NCBI GenBank assembly: GCA_024697645.1
Contig: JAILFH010000007.1
Location: forward strand, 1 to 39,329
Reading direction: 5' to 3'
DNA length: 39,329 nucleotides
DNA from: Prevotella sp.
Lineage (GTDB): Bacteria; Bacteroidota; Bacteroidia; Bacteroidales; Bacteroidaceae
Made by a program: the position numbers and the translations under genes. Under the pieces are notes generated by a model that was not told the origin of the DNA, did not search any database, and saw only the letters and a list, made by a program, of their open reading frames with translations. Below, in pieces: positions 25,011-33,930 of this stretch (positions are counted from its first letter, which is position 1; every line of letters starts with the position of its first letter).

Positions 25011-25913
25011 TTATTTGATGGGTTTTGGCGCATGATGCTTCACCTTGAACCGGTCAAAACCTTCACCATAGACACCAATAACTGCACTCTGTGAAACGAA
25101 TGCTGTGGGATCAATGTCATTGATGAGTTGGAATATCTTTGCACTTTCACGACGCTTTGCCAGCACAAACAGCATCTTCACTTCCTTACCTGAATAGAAA
25201 CCGTGAGCATCAATGACTGTGCAACCACGATGAGGATCATTGTTGATACGGGTCGCAATCTCCTCATACTGGTCGCTGATGATGAAGAACTGAACAGATC
25301 GGCGCATCGAATTCACCACCTGATCAATACAGAACGCCGTCACCCAAAGCACCACATAACCATAAATGACTCGTTCCCAGTCTTTCAATACGAGATAGGA
25401 ACTTGAAATAATGATCACATCACAAATCAGGATGACACGTCCGAGCGAAATGTCGCGATACTTGTTGATGATGGCTGCGATAATGTCGGTTCCACCTGTA
25501 GAGCCGTGATAGGCCAGACCAAGTCCCACGCCTGATCCACAGAACACTGAACCGATGATAGCGGCCATAAACGGTTCGTCATGAAGCAACTGCATTCCCA
25601 TTGCCCAGTCGCGCACCAGCGAAAGCGATGTGGTCAGTACGGTTACGGCATAGATGGTCTTCACGCAGAACTTCCAGCCCAGAATCTTCAGCGCCACCAG
25701 TAGCAAGGCCGCATTAATCACGAAGTAACTCACCTGAGCAGGAATGTGCAACGGGCTCCACTCCAGAATGGAGGAGATACCTGCCACACCACCTGTGGTA
25801 ATGGTGTTGGGCAAAAGAAACACTGACCAACCCAGACAGTAACTGAGCATTGCGATGGTAATCATCACGTAGTCACGCGATTCACGCCAAATTCTTGCAG
25901 CGGTTTTAGCCAT
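25011..25913 (-). CDS. YitT-family membrane protein with C-terminal DUF2179 domain
   Basis: 300 residues from the chosen ATG. Five to six hydrophobic segments run from VMITIAMLSYCLGWSVFLLP to the segment ending VLWVTAFCIDQV. They include the family's ITTGGVAGISSIL and GSVFCGSGVGLGLAYHGSTGGTDIIAAI motifs. The last ~80 residues (FFIISDQYEEIATRIN...HGCTVIDAHGFYSGKEVKMLFVLAKRRE) are the cytosolic DUF2179 fold. The role of this inner-membrane family is not established. An in-frame TTG at 25952 is not the start: a perfect -7 box (TACCTTTG) lies inside that extension. Confidence 0.9.
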   Translation of the reverse strand: MAKTAARIWRESRDYVMITIAMLSYCLGWSVFLLPNTITTGGVAGISSILEWSPLHIPAQVSYFVINAALLLVALKILGWKFCVKTIYAVTVLTTSLSLVRDWAMGMQLLHDEPFMAAIIGSVFCGSGVGLGLAYHGSTGGTDIIAAIINKYRDISLGRVILICDVIIISSSYLVLKDWERVIYGYVVLWVTAFCIDQVVNSMRRSVQFFIISDQYEEIATRINNDPHRGCTVIDAHGFYSGKEVKMLFVLAKRRESAKIFQLINDIDPTAFVSQSAVIGVYGEGFDRFKVKHHAPKPIK

Positions 25914-25940
25914 TTTCTTTATTCGTTTTGATTTCGGCTG

Positions 25941-25948
25941 CAAAGGTA
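25941..25948 (-). promoter_or_regulatory. -7 promoter element of the YitT-like gene
   Basis: The minus strand reads TACCTTTG, 28 bp upstream of ATG 25913. A weak -33 (TTCAATC) lies at about the right distance. Confidence 0.65.
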
Positions 25949-25991
25949 ACAAAAAGATTGTAGATGCTGATTGAAAAAGAAGATTTTTTTG

Positions 25992-25999
25992 TAATTTTG
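25992..25999 (+). promoter_or_regulatory. -7 promoter element of the RluA-like gene
   Basis: TAATTTTG, 17 bp before the ATG at 26017, so the leader would be only about 10 nt. Confidence 0.55.
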
Positions 26000-26016
26000 C
26001 CAGAAATTATAATCCG

Positions 26017-27768
26017 ATGCCGACATCTATTCTCCATCCACTCAACACTTTAAGGCCTTGGCCCACAGAAATGAACGATCCGTTCTTCTATGAGCCTCAC
26101 CCTGTGTGCGTTGAGGCTATCGAACAGGCTATGCCCATGATTCAGTCGCTCATGCAAGACGAGACAGAAGGAAAAATGTTCGGTGTGCTCATTGTGGAGA
26201 AAGATTCGCAACTTTATTATTTGATCGCCTATTCGGGCCAAATTGGCAGCAAGAGCGATTGGCCGGGATTTGTGCCTGCCGTGTTCGACTATTTGCAACC
26301 AGATGGTCACTTCAAGCGTTACGAGGCCAAGATTACTGCCATCAATCACGAGGTGGAACGACTTGAAAGTCAAGCCGAACGACTCTCTGCTCTGAAAGCG
26401 TTGGAACTGGCAGAATCTGAAGCAACTACTGAGTTGGATTCCATGCGGCAAGTTAATAATGAGGCGCGCGAAAGGCGCAAAAACATTCGCGAAAATGGAA
26501 CTATCAACAACGAAATGGAAGCAGAACTCATTCGTGAGAGTCAGTTCCAGAAAGCAGAACTCCGCCGAAGGAAGAAATTTCATACTGCACGCATTGAAGA
26601 GTTGAAGGCTATTTCAGAAACCTACGAGCAGCCCATCCGAGTACTGAAAGTTGAACGACGCAAACGGTCAGACGAACTGCAGAACTGGCTGTTTGAACAG
26701 TTTGTAATGCTCAACTATGAGGGAAAAAAGCGCGATCTCATCGACATTTTCAAGGAAACATCTCTGAAAATTCCACCCGCAGGAGCAGGCGAATGTTGCG
26801 AGCCAAAGTTGCTACAGTATGCTTTTCAGAATGGTTTGAAGCCATTACAAATGGCAATGTTCTGGATTGGTCCGTCACCAAAAGTTGAAATTCGCCACAA
26901 CGGACAATTCTATCCTGCCTGCAGAGGCAAATGCCTGCCCATTCTCCGTTGGATGCTGGGTGTAAAGAACGTGGACAAAGGACTTGGCGGAGGAAACTCT
27001 ACACATAACGAGAATGCCCATTCTGACGCGAAGAAAGAGACAGAACTGCTCATCATCTATGAAGACGAAACGCTCGTCGTAGTCAACAAACCCGCTGGAT
27101 TGCTCAGTGCTCCTGGAATTTCTGAGCACTATTCCGTGTGGAGTATCATGCGCCGCCGCTACCCAGACACAGATTCGCCACTGATTGCTCATCGCCTTGA
27201 TCAACCTACAAGTGGTTTGCTGCTTGTCGCAAAGACCCGAAAAGCCCATCGAGAACTGCAGCGGCAGTTCATGAATCACGAAATCAAAAAGCGCTATGTG
27301 GCATTGCTGGAACACAGTATTGATGAAGAAATTTATGAAAATACTTCTTCAGAAAACGGAATAGACATATCAGCGAATAGCGAATTGATTTCGGAAAACA
27401 AAGGAAATGCGACCCCAAAATGCATCAGAAAACTGCTGAAGACCATCGAACTTCCACTCTATGCCGACCCTTTGAACCGCCCCTATCAGAGTGTAGACGA
27501 AGAACATGGGAAAGTTGCTGTGACTCAGGTGGAATTTTTAGGTAACTCAAATGGTCACGCCCGAGTGGCACTATATCCCCAAACTGGTCGCACCCATCAA
27601 CTTCGTGTACACTGTGCCCACGAGCGAGGTCTTGACAATCCTATTCTTGGTGATCAACTTTATGGTAGCAAGCAGGCACCCCGACTCTATCTACATGCTG
27701 AAAGTATCACCTTCCGTCACCCCGAAACTGGTGAACTTATGCAACTCTCCGCTCCTGCTGATTTCTGA
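26017..27768 (+). CDS. RluA-family pseudouridine synthase with long N-terminal extension
   Basis: 583 residues, about twice the size of E. coli RluA. The C-terminal catalytic part (about 340-583) has the RluA signature HRLDQPTSG, with catalytic Asp D395, and the end block GRTHQLRVHCAHERGLDNPILGD. It isomerises uridine to pseudouridine in rRNA and/or tRNA. The N-terminal ~250 residues contain a charged coiled coil (about 105-215, rich in Glu, Arg and Lys). GECCEPKLLQYAFQNGLKPLQMAMFW (from about 256) is a block seen in extended RluA proteins of Bacteroidetes and others. A Ser/Asn-rich insertion of about 37 residues (near 443-480) interrupts the catalytic domain. The target site is not predictable. 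ATG 26017 is used because the following HPLNTLRPWP segment looks conserved in homologues (from memory). Confidence 0.9.
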   Translation: MPTSILHPLNTLRPWPTEMNDPFFYEPHPVCVEAIEQAMPMIQSLMQDETEGKMFGVLIVEKDSQLYYLIAYSGQIGSKSDWPGFVPAVFDYLQPDGHFKRYEAKITAINHEVERLESQAERLSALKALELAESEATTELDSMRQVNNEARERRKNIRENGTINNEMEAELIRESQFQKAELRRRKKFHTARIEELKAISETYEQPIRVLKVERRKRSDELQNWLFEQFVMLNYEGKKRDLIDIFKETSLKIPPAGAGECCEPKLLQYAFQNGLKPLQMAMFWIGPSPKVEIRHNGQFYPACRGKCLPILRWMLGVKNVDKGLGGGNSTHNENAHSDAKKETELLIIYEDETLVVVNKPAGLLSAPGISEHYSVWSIMRRRYPDTDSPLIAHRLDQPTSGLLLVAKTRKAHRELQRQFMNHEIKKRYVALLEHSIDEEIYENTSSENGIDISANSELISENKGNATPKCIRKLLKTIELPLYADPLNRPYQSVDEEHGKVAVTQVEFLGNSNGHARVALYPQTGRTHQLRVHCAHERGLDNPILGDQLYGSKQAPRLYLHAESITFRHPETGELMQLSAPADF

Positions 27769-27888
27769 TTTCCAAATCAGGGCGTACCCTACTCTTTTCT
27801 TCAAAAATCGCCCATTTCATCGGGACTATTTGCCCTTTTTTAGCAAAAACATCCTCCCGATTATGTGGAGCAATCCTTCCGAATAAAC

Positions 27889-28095
27889 AAAGATATGCTC
27901 CCGACCAAAGAAAGCATATCTCCTGATGATAGAGAGCATATCTTTATATGTATATAAAGCATACCTTTAGACTATACAGAGGATACCTTTCTACCCTAGA
28001 AAGGACATCTTTATATATATACAGAGGATACCTTTACATGGTCAAAAGCATTGCTTTATACAGTCTAAAGGACACCTTTTACTTTCCGAAAGAAA
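27889..28095. repeat. Array of about ten palindromes spaced 22 bp (array 2)
   Basis: Centres fall at 27895, 27917, 27939, 27962, 27984, 28006, 28029, 28051, 28073 and a decayed unit near 28095. Cores include AAAGC-ATA-CCTTT, AGAGG-ATA-CCTTT, AAAGG-ACA-TCTTT, AAAGC-ATT-GCTTT and AAAGG-ACA-CCTTT. Spacers are 9-10 nt; the spacer ACATGGTCA occurs in this array (28036) and in array 1 (11829). The rest of the 27769-28181 gap holds no gene. Confidence 0.85.
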
Positions 28096-28100
28096 CCAAA

Positions 28101-28133
28101 ATTGCAACGCACTGATAATCAGTACGTTGCAAT
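28101..28133 (-). terminator. Long palindrome, likely tryptophanase terminator
   Basis: ATTGCAACG (28101-28109) pairs with CGTTGCAAT, and ACTGA with TCAGT inside, loop TAA. On the minus strand TTTGGTTTCTTT follows. A second hairpin, CCTGCC/GGCAGG (28147-28164), lies between it and the stop codon. Confidence 0.6.
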
Positions 28134-28181
28134 CGTGAAATATTCTCCTGCCAACAAAGGCAGGAAACCGAGTCAAAAAGA

Positions 28182-29555
28182 TTACAAACGACGAAGTTGT
28201 ACGGTGAAATGGCGCATGAGCGGGGCTTCCCACTCAATGGCAACACCACGCTTGATTTCCTGACGACGATCGTAGACATTCTTCATAGCGGCTGCAATGA
28301 CGCGCATGTGGTTATCGGTATAAACGCGGCGCGGGATGCAAAGGCGCACAAGGTCAAGTCCTCCAAAGCGGTTTTCACGCGTTTCAGGATCGCGGTCAGC
28401 AAGCATATAGCCAATCTCACAGGCTCGAATGCCTGCTTCGAGATAAAGTTCACAGGTAAGCGTCTGAGCAGGGAATTCTTCTTTCGGCACCTGCGTAAGC
28501 ACTGCATCTCCATCAACAAAAATAGCGTGTCCACCTGCTGGGCGCTGATAGGGAATACCATACTCATCGAGCAACGAAGCCAGATAGGCAACCTGATGAA
28601 TGCGCGTGTGGAGCATATCAAACTCCGTGTTCTCATCGAGACCAACAGCCAGTGCATTCATATCGCGACCATTCATGCCGCCATAAGTAACGTAGCCCTC
28701 GAAAGGAATGCAGAAAAGTTTAGCACCTTCGTACCATTCCTTGTTCTTAAGGCCGATGAAACCGCCCATATTTACGATTCCATCCTTCTTTGCCGACATC
28801 GTCATGGCATCAACATAGGAATACATCTCACGTGTGATTTCCTTGATTGTCTTGTCGGCATAACCTTCCTCGCGCGTCTTAATGAAGTAGGCATTTTCTG
28901 CAAATCGGGCAGAGTCCATCACTACGGGCACTCCATAACGGTGACAGAGTTCACAGGTTTCGCGGATGTTTTGCATAGAAACAGGCTGGCCTCCAACAGT
29001 ATTATTCGTTACTGTGAGCACCATGAAAGGTACATTTCCTTCGTTCTCGCTAAGAACTTTCTCGAGTTTTTCGAGCGAAACATTTCCCTTGAATGGAACT
29101 TCGAGTTGGGTGTGGCGCGCATCGTCAGTAGTGACGTCGATAGCCTTCGCATGACGACTTTCGATATGGCCTTTCGTCGTATCGAAATGGGCATTGCCAG
29201 GAATCACGTTACCTTCCTTCACCAAGTAGGAGAAGAGTACATTCTCTGCGGCTCGACCCTGATGGGTGGGAATAACATAGGACATTCCGAAGAGGCGCTT
29301 GATGACTTCTTCCAGTTTGTAGAACGAGGTGGCGCCAGCATAACTCTCGTCACCAAGCATCAGAGCCGACCACTGGCGATCACTCATAGCACCAGTTCCG
29401 GAATCGGTCAGCAAATCGATATAGACTTGTTCGGCCTTCAGTTGAAATACGTTGTAGTGGGCTTCTTTGAGCCACTGTTCGCGCTCTTCGCGCGTAGACA
29501 TGCGGATGGGCTCAACCATCTTGATTTTCCAAGATTCAGCAAATGGTAATTTCAT
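28182..29555 (-). CDS. tnaA: Tryptophanase (tryptophan indole-lyase)
   Basis: 457 residues; fold type I PLP enzyme of the beta-eliminating lyase family. The PLP lysine is K257 in SAKKDGIVNMGG; VVMDSARFAENAYFIK and THQGRAAEN are other family blocks. Two positions separate tryptophanase from tyrosine phenol-lyase: here HFDTTKGH has Asp (D125, as in tryptophanase; Thr in the lyase), and CEIG has Ile (I381; Arg in the lyase). Both favour tryptophanase, which splits tryptophan into indole, pyruvate and ammonia. The catalytic C-terminus PLMRHFTVQLRRL matches TnaA. No tnaB permease or tnaC leader peptide is nearby, so it is not regulated as in E. coli. It has its own promoter. Confidence 0.93.
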   Translation of the reverse strand: MKLPFAESWKIKMVEPIRMSTREEREQWLKEAHYNVFQLKAEQVYIDLLTDSGTGAMSDRQWSALMLGDESYAGATSFYKLEEVIKRLFGMSYVIPTHQGRAAENVLFSYLVKEGNVIPGNAHFDTTKGHIESRHAKAIDVTTDDARHTQLEVPFKGNVSLEKLEKVLSENEGNVPFMVLTVTNNTVGGQPVSMQNIRETCELCHRYGVPVVMDSARFAENAYFIKTREEGYADKTIKEITREMYSYVDAMTMSAKKDGIVNMGGFIGLKNKEWYEGAKLFCIPFEGYVTYGGMNGRDMNALAVGLDENTEFDMLHTRIHQVAYLASLLDEYGIPYQRPAGGHAIFVDGDAVLTQVPKEEFPAQTLTCELYLEAGIRACEIGYMLADRDPETRENRFGGLDLVRLCIPRRVYTDNHMRVIAAAMKNVYDRRQEIKRGVAIEWEAPLMRHFTVQLRRL

Positions 29556-29602
29556 GGGATTACATTTTAAAAGATTTAATGTTACGGTATAGATTTTCGA
29601 TG

Positions 29603-29633
29603 CAAATATAATGAAAAAATATGTAAGACCAAA
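29603..29633 (-). promoter_or_regulatory. Tryptophanase promoter
   Basis: The minus strand reads TTTG (29633-29630), a 19-nt spacer, TATATTTG (29610-29603): consensus. The leader is about 40 nt. Confidence 0.8.
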
Positions 29634-29683
29634 ATATTTCGGAAAATTATCAAGACAAGAAACGAAGAATCGGAAAAATTCAC

Positions 29684-29691
29684 TATATTTG
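29684..29691 (+). promoter_or_regulatory. -7 promoter element of the secreted EEP enzyme
   Basis: TATATTTG, 32 bp before the ATG at 29724. No TTTG at the -33 position. Confidence 0.6.
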
Positions 29692-29723
29692 CAAAACCAT
29701 AAGAACTAAAAACCAAGAAAACA

Positions 29724-30635
29724 ATGAAGAAAAGAATCGCAATGGGCTTTGCCCTACTCTTTGTGTTTCTCCTGACAGCATCAGCCCAGCAGATGCTCGT
29801 TGGATCGTATAATATCCGTTATAAGAATGCCGACGACAGCCTGCGTGGAGATTACTGGCCGAAGCGGTGTCAGGTGATTTGCGACCAAGTGAATTTCATG
29901 TCGCCCGATATATTCGGTGCTCAGGAAGTGCTTCATCCACAACTTCTGGATCTGATGCAAAGGCTCGACAATTACTCTTATATCGGAGTGGGTCGCGACG
30001 ATGGCAAGGAAGCCGGCGAATATGCAGCAATCTTCTATAAGAAAGATCGCGTGAAACTACTCGATGAAGGTCATTTCTGGCTGAGCGAGAACCCAGAGAA
30101 GCCCGGACTGGGTTGGGATGCTGCATGCATCAGAATCTGCACGTGGGGAAAATTCAAGAACCTCAAGACCAAAAAGAAGTTCTTCTATTTCAATCTGCAT
30201 ATGGACCATGTAGGTACCACAGCACGTCGCGAGGCCGCCAAACTGGTTGTTCAGCGCATCAAGGAGATTGCCAAAGGGGGACAAGTGATTCTCACTGGTG
30301 ACTTCAACGTCGACCAAGACAATGAGATTTATAGAATCTTCACTGAATCGGGAGTATTGAAGGATAGTTACACTGCCGCCCGTATTCGATTTGCCGAGAA
30401 CGGTACTTTCAACAGTTTCCAAAGCAATCTGTTCACGAAGAGCCGCATCGATCATGTCTTTGTCTCGCCTTCAACTCAAGTGGAAGCCTACGGAGTGCTC
30501 ACAAATAGTTATTGGTCGCCCAATATGACGGCTGAAGAACGGAAAGCCTCCGATGCCCCTCAGGAAATCTCCTTCCGCAGTTTCCATCGTCGTCTGCCTT
30601 CCGACCACTACCCCGTATTCGTCAAACTGAAATAG
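29724..30635 (+). CDS. Secreted endonuclease/exonuclease/phosphatase (EEP) family protein
   Basis: 303 residues. Signal peptide MKKRIAMGFALLFVFLLTASAQ, so exported (probably periplasmic). It has the EEP metal-hydrolase motifs in order: SYNIRYKNADD (Asn), FGAQEV (Glu metal ligand), NLHMDHVGTTAR (His), TGDFNVDQDN (Asp/Asn), SRIDHVFVS (Asp/His), and the terminal SDHYPVFVKL (catalytic Asp/His). The family covers nucleases, sphingomyelinases and inositol phosphatases, and the substrate cannot be told. It stands alone between a -7 box and a strong terminator. Confidence 0.9.
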   Translation: MKKRIAMGFALLFVFLLTASAQQMLVGSYNIRYKNADDSLRGDYWPKRCQVICDQVNFMSPDIFGAQEVLHPQLLDLMQRLDNYSYIGVGRDDGKEAGEYAAIFYKKDRVKLLDEGHFWLSENPEKPGLGWDAACIRICTWGKFKNLKTKKKFFYFNLHMDHVGTTARREAAKLVVQRIKEIAKGGQVILTGDFNVDQDNEIYRIFTESGVLKDSYTAARIRFAENGTFNSFQSNLFTKSRIDHVFVSPSTQVEAYGVLTNSYWSPNMTAEERKASDAPQEISFRSFHRRLPSDHYPVFVKLK

Positions 30636-30736
30636 AGAAATGCAGTACGAGAAATCCTATCGCCTGATTCCAATAAAAAAGAGATAAACACAAGAAAGAT
30701 TATTAAGCAAGAACAATAACTTCGCACCTTACAACG

Positions 30737-30778
30737 AAAGAGGTGGACAACCATTAAGGAAGTCCACCTCTTTTATAT
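30737..30778 (+). terminator. Rho-independent terminator after the EEP gene
   Basis: AAAGAGGTGGAC (30737-30748) pairs with GTCCACCTCTTT (30762-30773), then TTTATAT. It lies between convergent genes. A small CGCGC/GCGCG hairpin follows at 30782-30795. Confidence 0.85.
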
Positions 30779-30825
30779 ATACGCGCTTGTGCGCGATTGA
30801 TTCAATAAATTCTCTACATCAGAAA

Positions 30826-33825
30826 TTAAGCCTCTTCAACGTCTTCCTTGATCTTACGACCCATCACGCTGTAAGCGATAGGCGAAGCAATGAAGATAGA
30901 AGAAAGTGTACCGAAGATAACACCGAGGGTCATAGCAAATGCGAAGCCCTTAATTGAACTACCACCAATGAACAGGATGCAGAGCAACACGATCAAGGTA
31001 GAAAGTGAGGTGTTAATGGTACGAGCCAACGTCTGGTTGATAGAGTCGTTGAACACCTTCTGAATGTCCTGTTTCGGGTGCAGACGCAAATTCTCACGGA
31101 TACGGTCGAATACCACCACCTTATCGTTGATAGAATAACCGATCACCGTCAGCACAGCACCAATGAATGTCTGGTCGACCTCGAGTGAGAACGGCATAAC
31201 GTGCTGCAGGAGTGAGAACAGACCGATAACGGTCAATGCGTCGAATACCAGAGCAACGGTAGAACCAACTGAGAATGCAACGTTGCGGAAACGCAGCAGG
31301 ATGTAGAGGAAGATAGCAATCAGAGCGATGAATACGCTGATGAATGCTCCGTGAGTGATGTTCTTAGCAATCGACGGACCCACCTTTGTAGAACTGATGA
31401 TTGAACCACCCTCACGAATGTCAGGATTCTTGAACGAAGCCACGTCAGCCTGGCTTACGAGACCAGCCTTCTTCAATCCCTGATAGAGCATAGCCTCAGC
31501 CTCATCGTCAACAGTGGGACTGTTCGACTCAATCTTATAGTTGGTAGACATACGGATGGTTCTGTTGTCAGTACCCAGAGCCAGAGCACTTGTGTTGCAA
31601 CCGGGGAAGGTCTCAGAAAGTACGCCACGAACCTGCTCAGGCTCAACAGGATTCTCGAACTGGATGACATAGTTGCGACCACCAGTGAAGTCGATACTGC
31701 GGCTCAGTCCCATAGTAGCAAGGCTGATAGCAAACACGACGATAGCGGCACAAACAACCCAACGAGTGGTCTTCCAAGCAGACATGAAGCGGAACTTCGT
31801 GTTCTGCATGAGATCCTTAGAGATAGGAGTGCTGAAGGTCAGACCGAGCCAACGATCCTTGTTCATCTGATGCTCATAGACCAGACGGGTCAGGAACACT
31901 GCTGTGAAGAATGAGCAGACGATACCGATGATCCAGGTCGTAGCAAAACCACGGATGGGACCTGTACCGAAGAGGTAGAGGATGACACCAGTGATGATTG
32001 ACGTCAAGTTAGAGTCGAAGATAGCCGAGAAGGCGTTATCGTAACCGGCAGCAACAGCCTGCTTGATGCGCTTACCACCGCGGAGTTCTTCCTTGATGCG
32101 CTCGTAGATAAGCACGTTAGCATCAACGGCAGTACCCAATGACAGTACCATACCGGCAATACCCGACATTGTCAGAGCAGCCTGGAAGGAAGTCAGAATA
32201 CCCAGCGTGAAGAAGATGTTCACGAGCAGGGCAAGGTTAGCCATCATACCAGGAATCAGGTTATACATCAGGAGCATGTAGATCATCAAGAGCACGAAGG
32301 CGATGATGAACGAAACAACACCCTGCTGAATTGACTGAGCACCAAGAGTAGGACCTACAACCTCTTCCTGCACAATACGTGCGGGCGCAGGCATACGTCC
32401 GGATTTTAAGGTGTTAGCCAAGTCCTTAGTATCTTCAATGGTAAAGTTACCAGAAATAGACGACTGTCCACCATCGATCTCACCGTTTACACGAGGAGCC
32501 GAATAAACAACACCGTCAAGGACGATGGCAATAGCCTTACCAACGTTAGCCTTGGTCAGGGCAGCCCAACGGCGTGCACCATCGGTGTTCATCGACATCG
32601 AAACCTCAGGAGAACCATCGAGATGGTTGAACTGGTCGCTTGCATCGGTCACCACGTCGCCTTCGAGCGGAGCACGACCTGAAGAGTTGGTCACCTTAAT
32701 AGCATAGAGACCGTAGATATTCTTCTGGGTCAGGCCATCCTCAGGCTTTGCACTCCAAAGGAGTTTACAGTCAGAGGGGATTACCTGCTTAGCCAGTTCA
32801 GAATATATAATCTTATCGATCTCAGCGGTATCGCGAACGTTAGCATAACCGACGAGTGAGAGCGAACCGTTGCCAGTAGTCTGGAGCATAGCGAGCAGCG
32901 GGTGCTGCTTCTTAGCCTCAGCCATCTCAGCCTCAGTGTTGCCAGCAACACCAGCCTTGTCCTTCTCGTTCTTCACCTGGAACTTTGCAGCAGCCTTGGC
33001 TGTGTCAGCCTTAGCCTCAGCGGGTTCTGCAGCAGGCTCAGCAGCCTTGGCAGTAGTGTCGGCCTTAGCCTCACCGCCGTCATTGGCCATACGGGTATCG
33101 AGTTGCACCAGATAAGGAACAATCTCCTCAGCGTTGTAGGTCTCCCAGAACTCCAGATTTGCAGAACCCTGCAGGAGTTTACGCATACGCTCCGGCTCAC
33201 GAATACCAGGCATCTCGACCATGATGCGGCCGTCCTGACCTTCGAGTTTCTGGATGTTGGGCTGAACCACGCCGAACTTATCGATACGAGTGCGCACTAC
33301 GTTGAACGAGTTGTCGATAGCAGACTGCACCTCAGCGCGGAGAGCCTTCTCCACGTCCTTGTCGGTGCTCTGCGGCGACACTTTGCCCTGCAATTGCTGC
33401 GTAGCAAAGATCTCTGCGAGAGTGCGGTTCGGGGCATTCTTATGGAAAGCCTTAATAAACAACGAGATAAAGTCGTCCTGACTTGTCTCTTCTTCAGCTT
33501 TTGCTTCCTTCATCGACTTGACGAAGTCAGCGTCCTTCTTGTGATCGGCGAGCATCTCAACGACGTCGGGTACCGAGATTTCAAGAATGACGTTCATACC
33601 GCCTTTCAGGTCAAGTCCGAGACCAATCTGAGTCTCCAAGCAATTCTGATAAGTGTAGATACCGAGATACTTCACAGAATCCTTATAATCCTGCTGTTTT
33701 ACGGGATCCTCAATCTTGGCGGCCTGCTTGTCAAAGTAGCTTGTGGCTGCCGAGAAAGACAAATAGAAGATGCTTGCAAGCGTCAGTAAGACGGCTGTTA
33801 CAATTACAATTCCTTTGTTTTGCAT
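30826..33825 (-). CDS. secDF: Fused protein-export membrane protein SecDF
   Basis: 999 residues: SecD and SecF joined in one chain, as is usual in Bacteroidetes. One N-terminal membrane helix (about 7-27) precedes GLGLDLKGGMNVILEIS, the SecD signature. The periplasmic P1 region carries an Ala/Glu/Lys low-complexity insert (about 250-285). The SecD helices (about 505-660) hold GTAVDANVLIYERIKEELR, the proton-relay motif. SecF starts near 690 with GLSRSIDFTGGRNYVIQF and has GYSINDKVVVFDRIRENLR. SecDF pulls exported proteins across the membrane using the proton gradient. It is transcribed alone. Confidence 0.98.
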   Translation of the reverse strand: MQNKGIVIVTAVLLTLASIFYLSFSAATSYFDKQAAKIEDPVKQQDYKDSVKYLGIYTYQNCLETQIGLGLDLKGGMNVILEISVPDVVEMLADHKKDADFVKSMKEAKAEEETSQDDFISLFIKAFHKNAPNRTLAEIFATQQLQGKVSPQSTDKDVEKALRAEVQSAIDNSFNVVRTRIDKFGVVQPNIQKLEGQDGRIMVEMPGIREPERMRKLLQGSANLEFWETYNAEEIVPYLVQLDTRMANDGGEAKADTTAKAAEPAAEPAEAKADTAKAAAKFQVKNEKDKAGVAGNTEAEMAEAKKQHPLLAMLQTTGNGSLSLVGYANVRDTAEIDKIIYSELAKQVIPSDCKLLWSAKPEDGLTQKNIYGLYAIKVTNSSGRAPLEGDVVTDASDQFNHLDGSPEVSMSMNTDGARRWAALTKANVGKAIAIVLDGVVYSAPRVNGEIDGGQSSISGNFTIEDTKDLANTLKSGRMPAPARIVQEEVVGPTLGAQSIQQGVVSFIIAFVLLMIYMLLMYNLIPGMMANLALLVNIFFTLGILTSFQAALTMSGIAGMVLSLGTAVDANVLIYERIKEELRGGKRIKQAVAAGYDNAFSAIFDSNLTSIITGVILYLFGTGPIRGFATTWIIGIVCSFFTAVFLTRLVYEHQMNKDRWLGLTFSTPISKDLMQNTKFRFMSAWKTTRWVVCAAIVVFAISLATMGLSRSIDFTGGRNYVIQFENPVEPEQVRGVLSETFPGCNTSALALGTDNRTIRMSTNYKIESNSPTVDDEAEAMLYQGLKKAGLVSQADVASFKNPDIREGGSIISSTKVGPSIAKNITHGAFISVFIALIAIFLYILLRFRNVAFSVGSTVALVFDALTVIGLFSLLQHVMPFSLEVDQTFIGAVLTVIGYSINDKVVVFDRIRENLRLHPKQDIQKVFNDSINQTLARTINTSLSTLIVLLCILFIGGSSIKGFAFAMTLGVIFGTLSSIFIASPIAYSVMGRKIKEDVEEA

Positions 33826-33873
33826 TTTACTGTTTTGTTATTTGATATTTTATATAATATCGTTTTTAGCGCA

Positions 33874-33881
33874 CAAAATTA
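33874..33881 (-). promoter_or_regulatory. -7 promoter element of secDF
   Basis: The minus strand reads TAATTTTG, about 50 bp before the secDF start. No good -33 box is seen. Confidence 0.55.
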
Positions 33882-33930
33882 CACATTTTTTTCCATTTTC
33901 AGAAATTTCTGACCGCTATTTATTCATTTT

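Noticed and set aside
27551..27886. 111-codon plus-strand frame overlapping the end of the RluA-like gene
   Set aside because: It overlaps the conserved RluA end in another frame and shows no motif.
28197..29549. A 450-codon open frame on the plus strand, antisense to tryptophanase
   Set aside because: It mirrors tnaA in the opposite frame, has no family motif, promoter or ribosome site, and tnaA is clearly the real gene.
28182..29555. Tyrosine phenol-lyase instead of tryptophanase
   Set aside because: The two specificity positions (Asp in HFDTT, Ile in CEIG) are those of tryptophanase.
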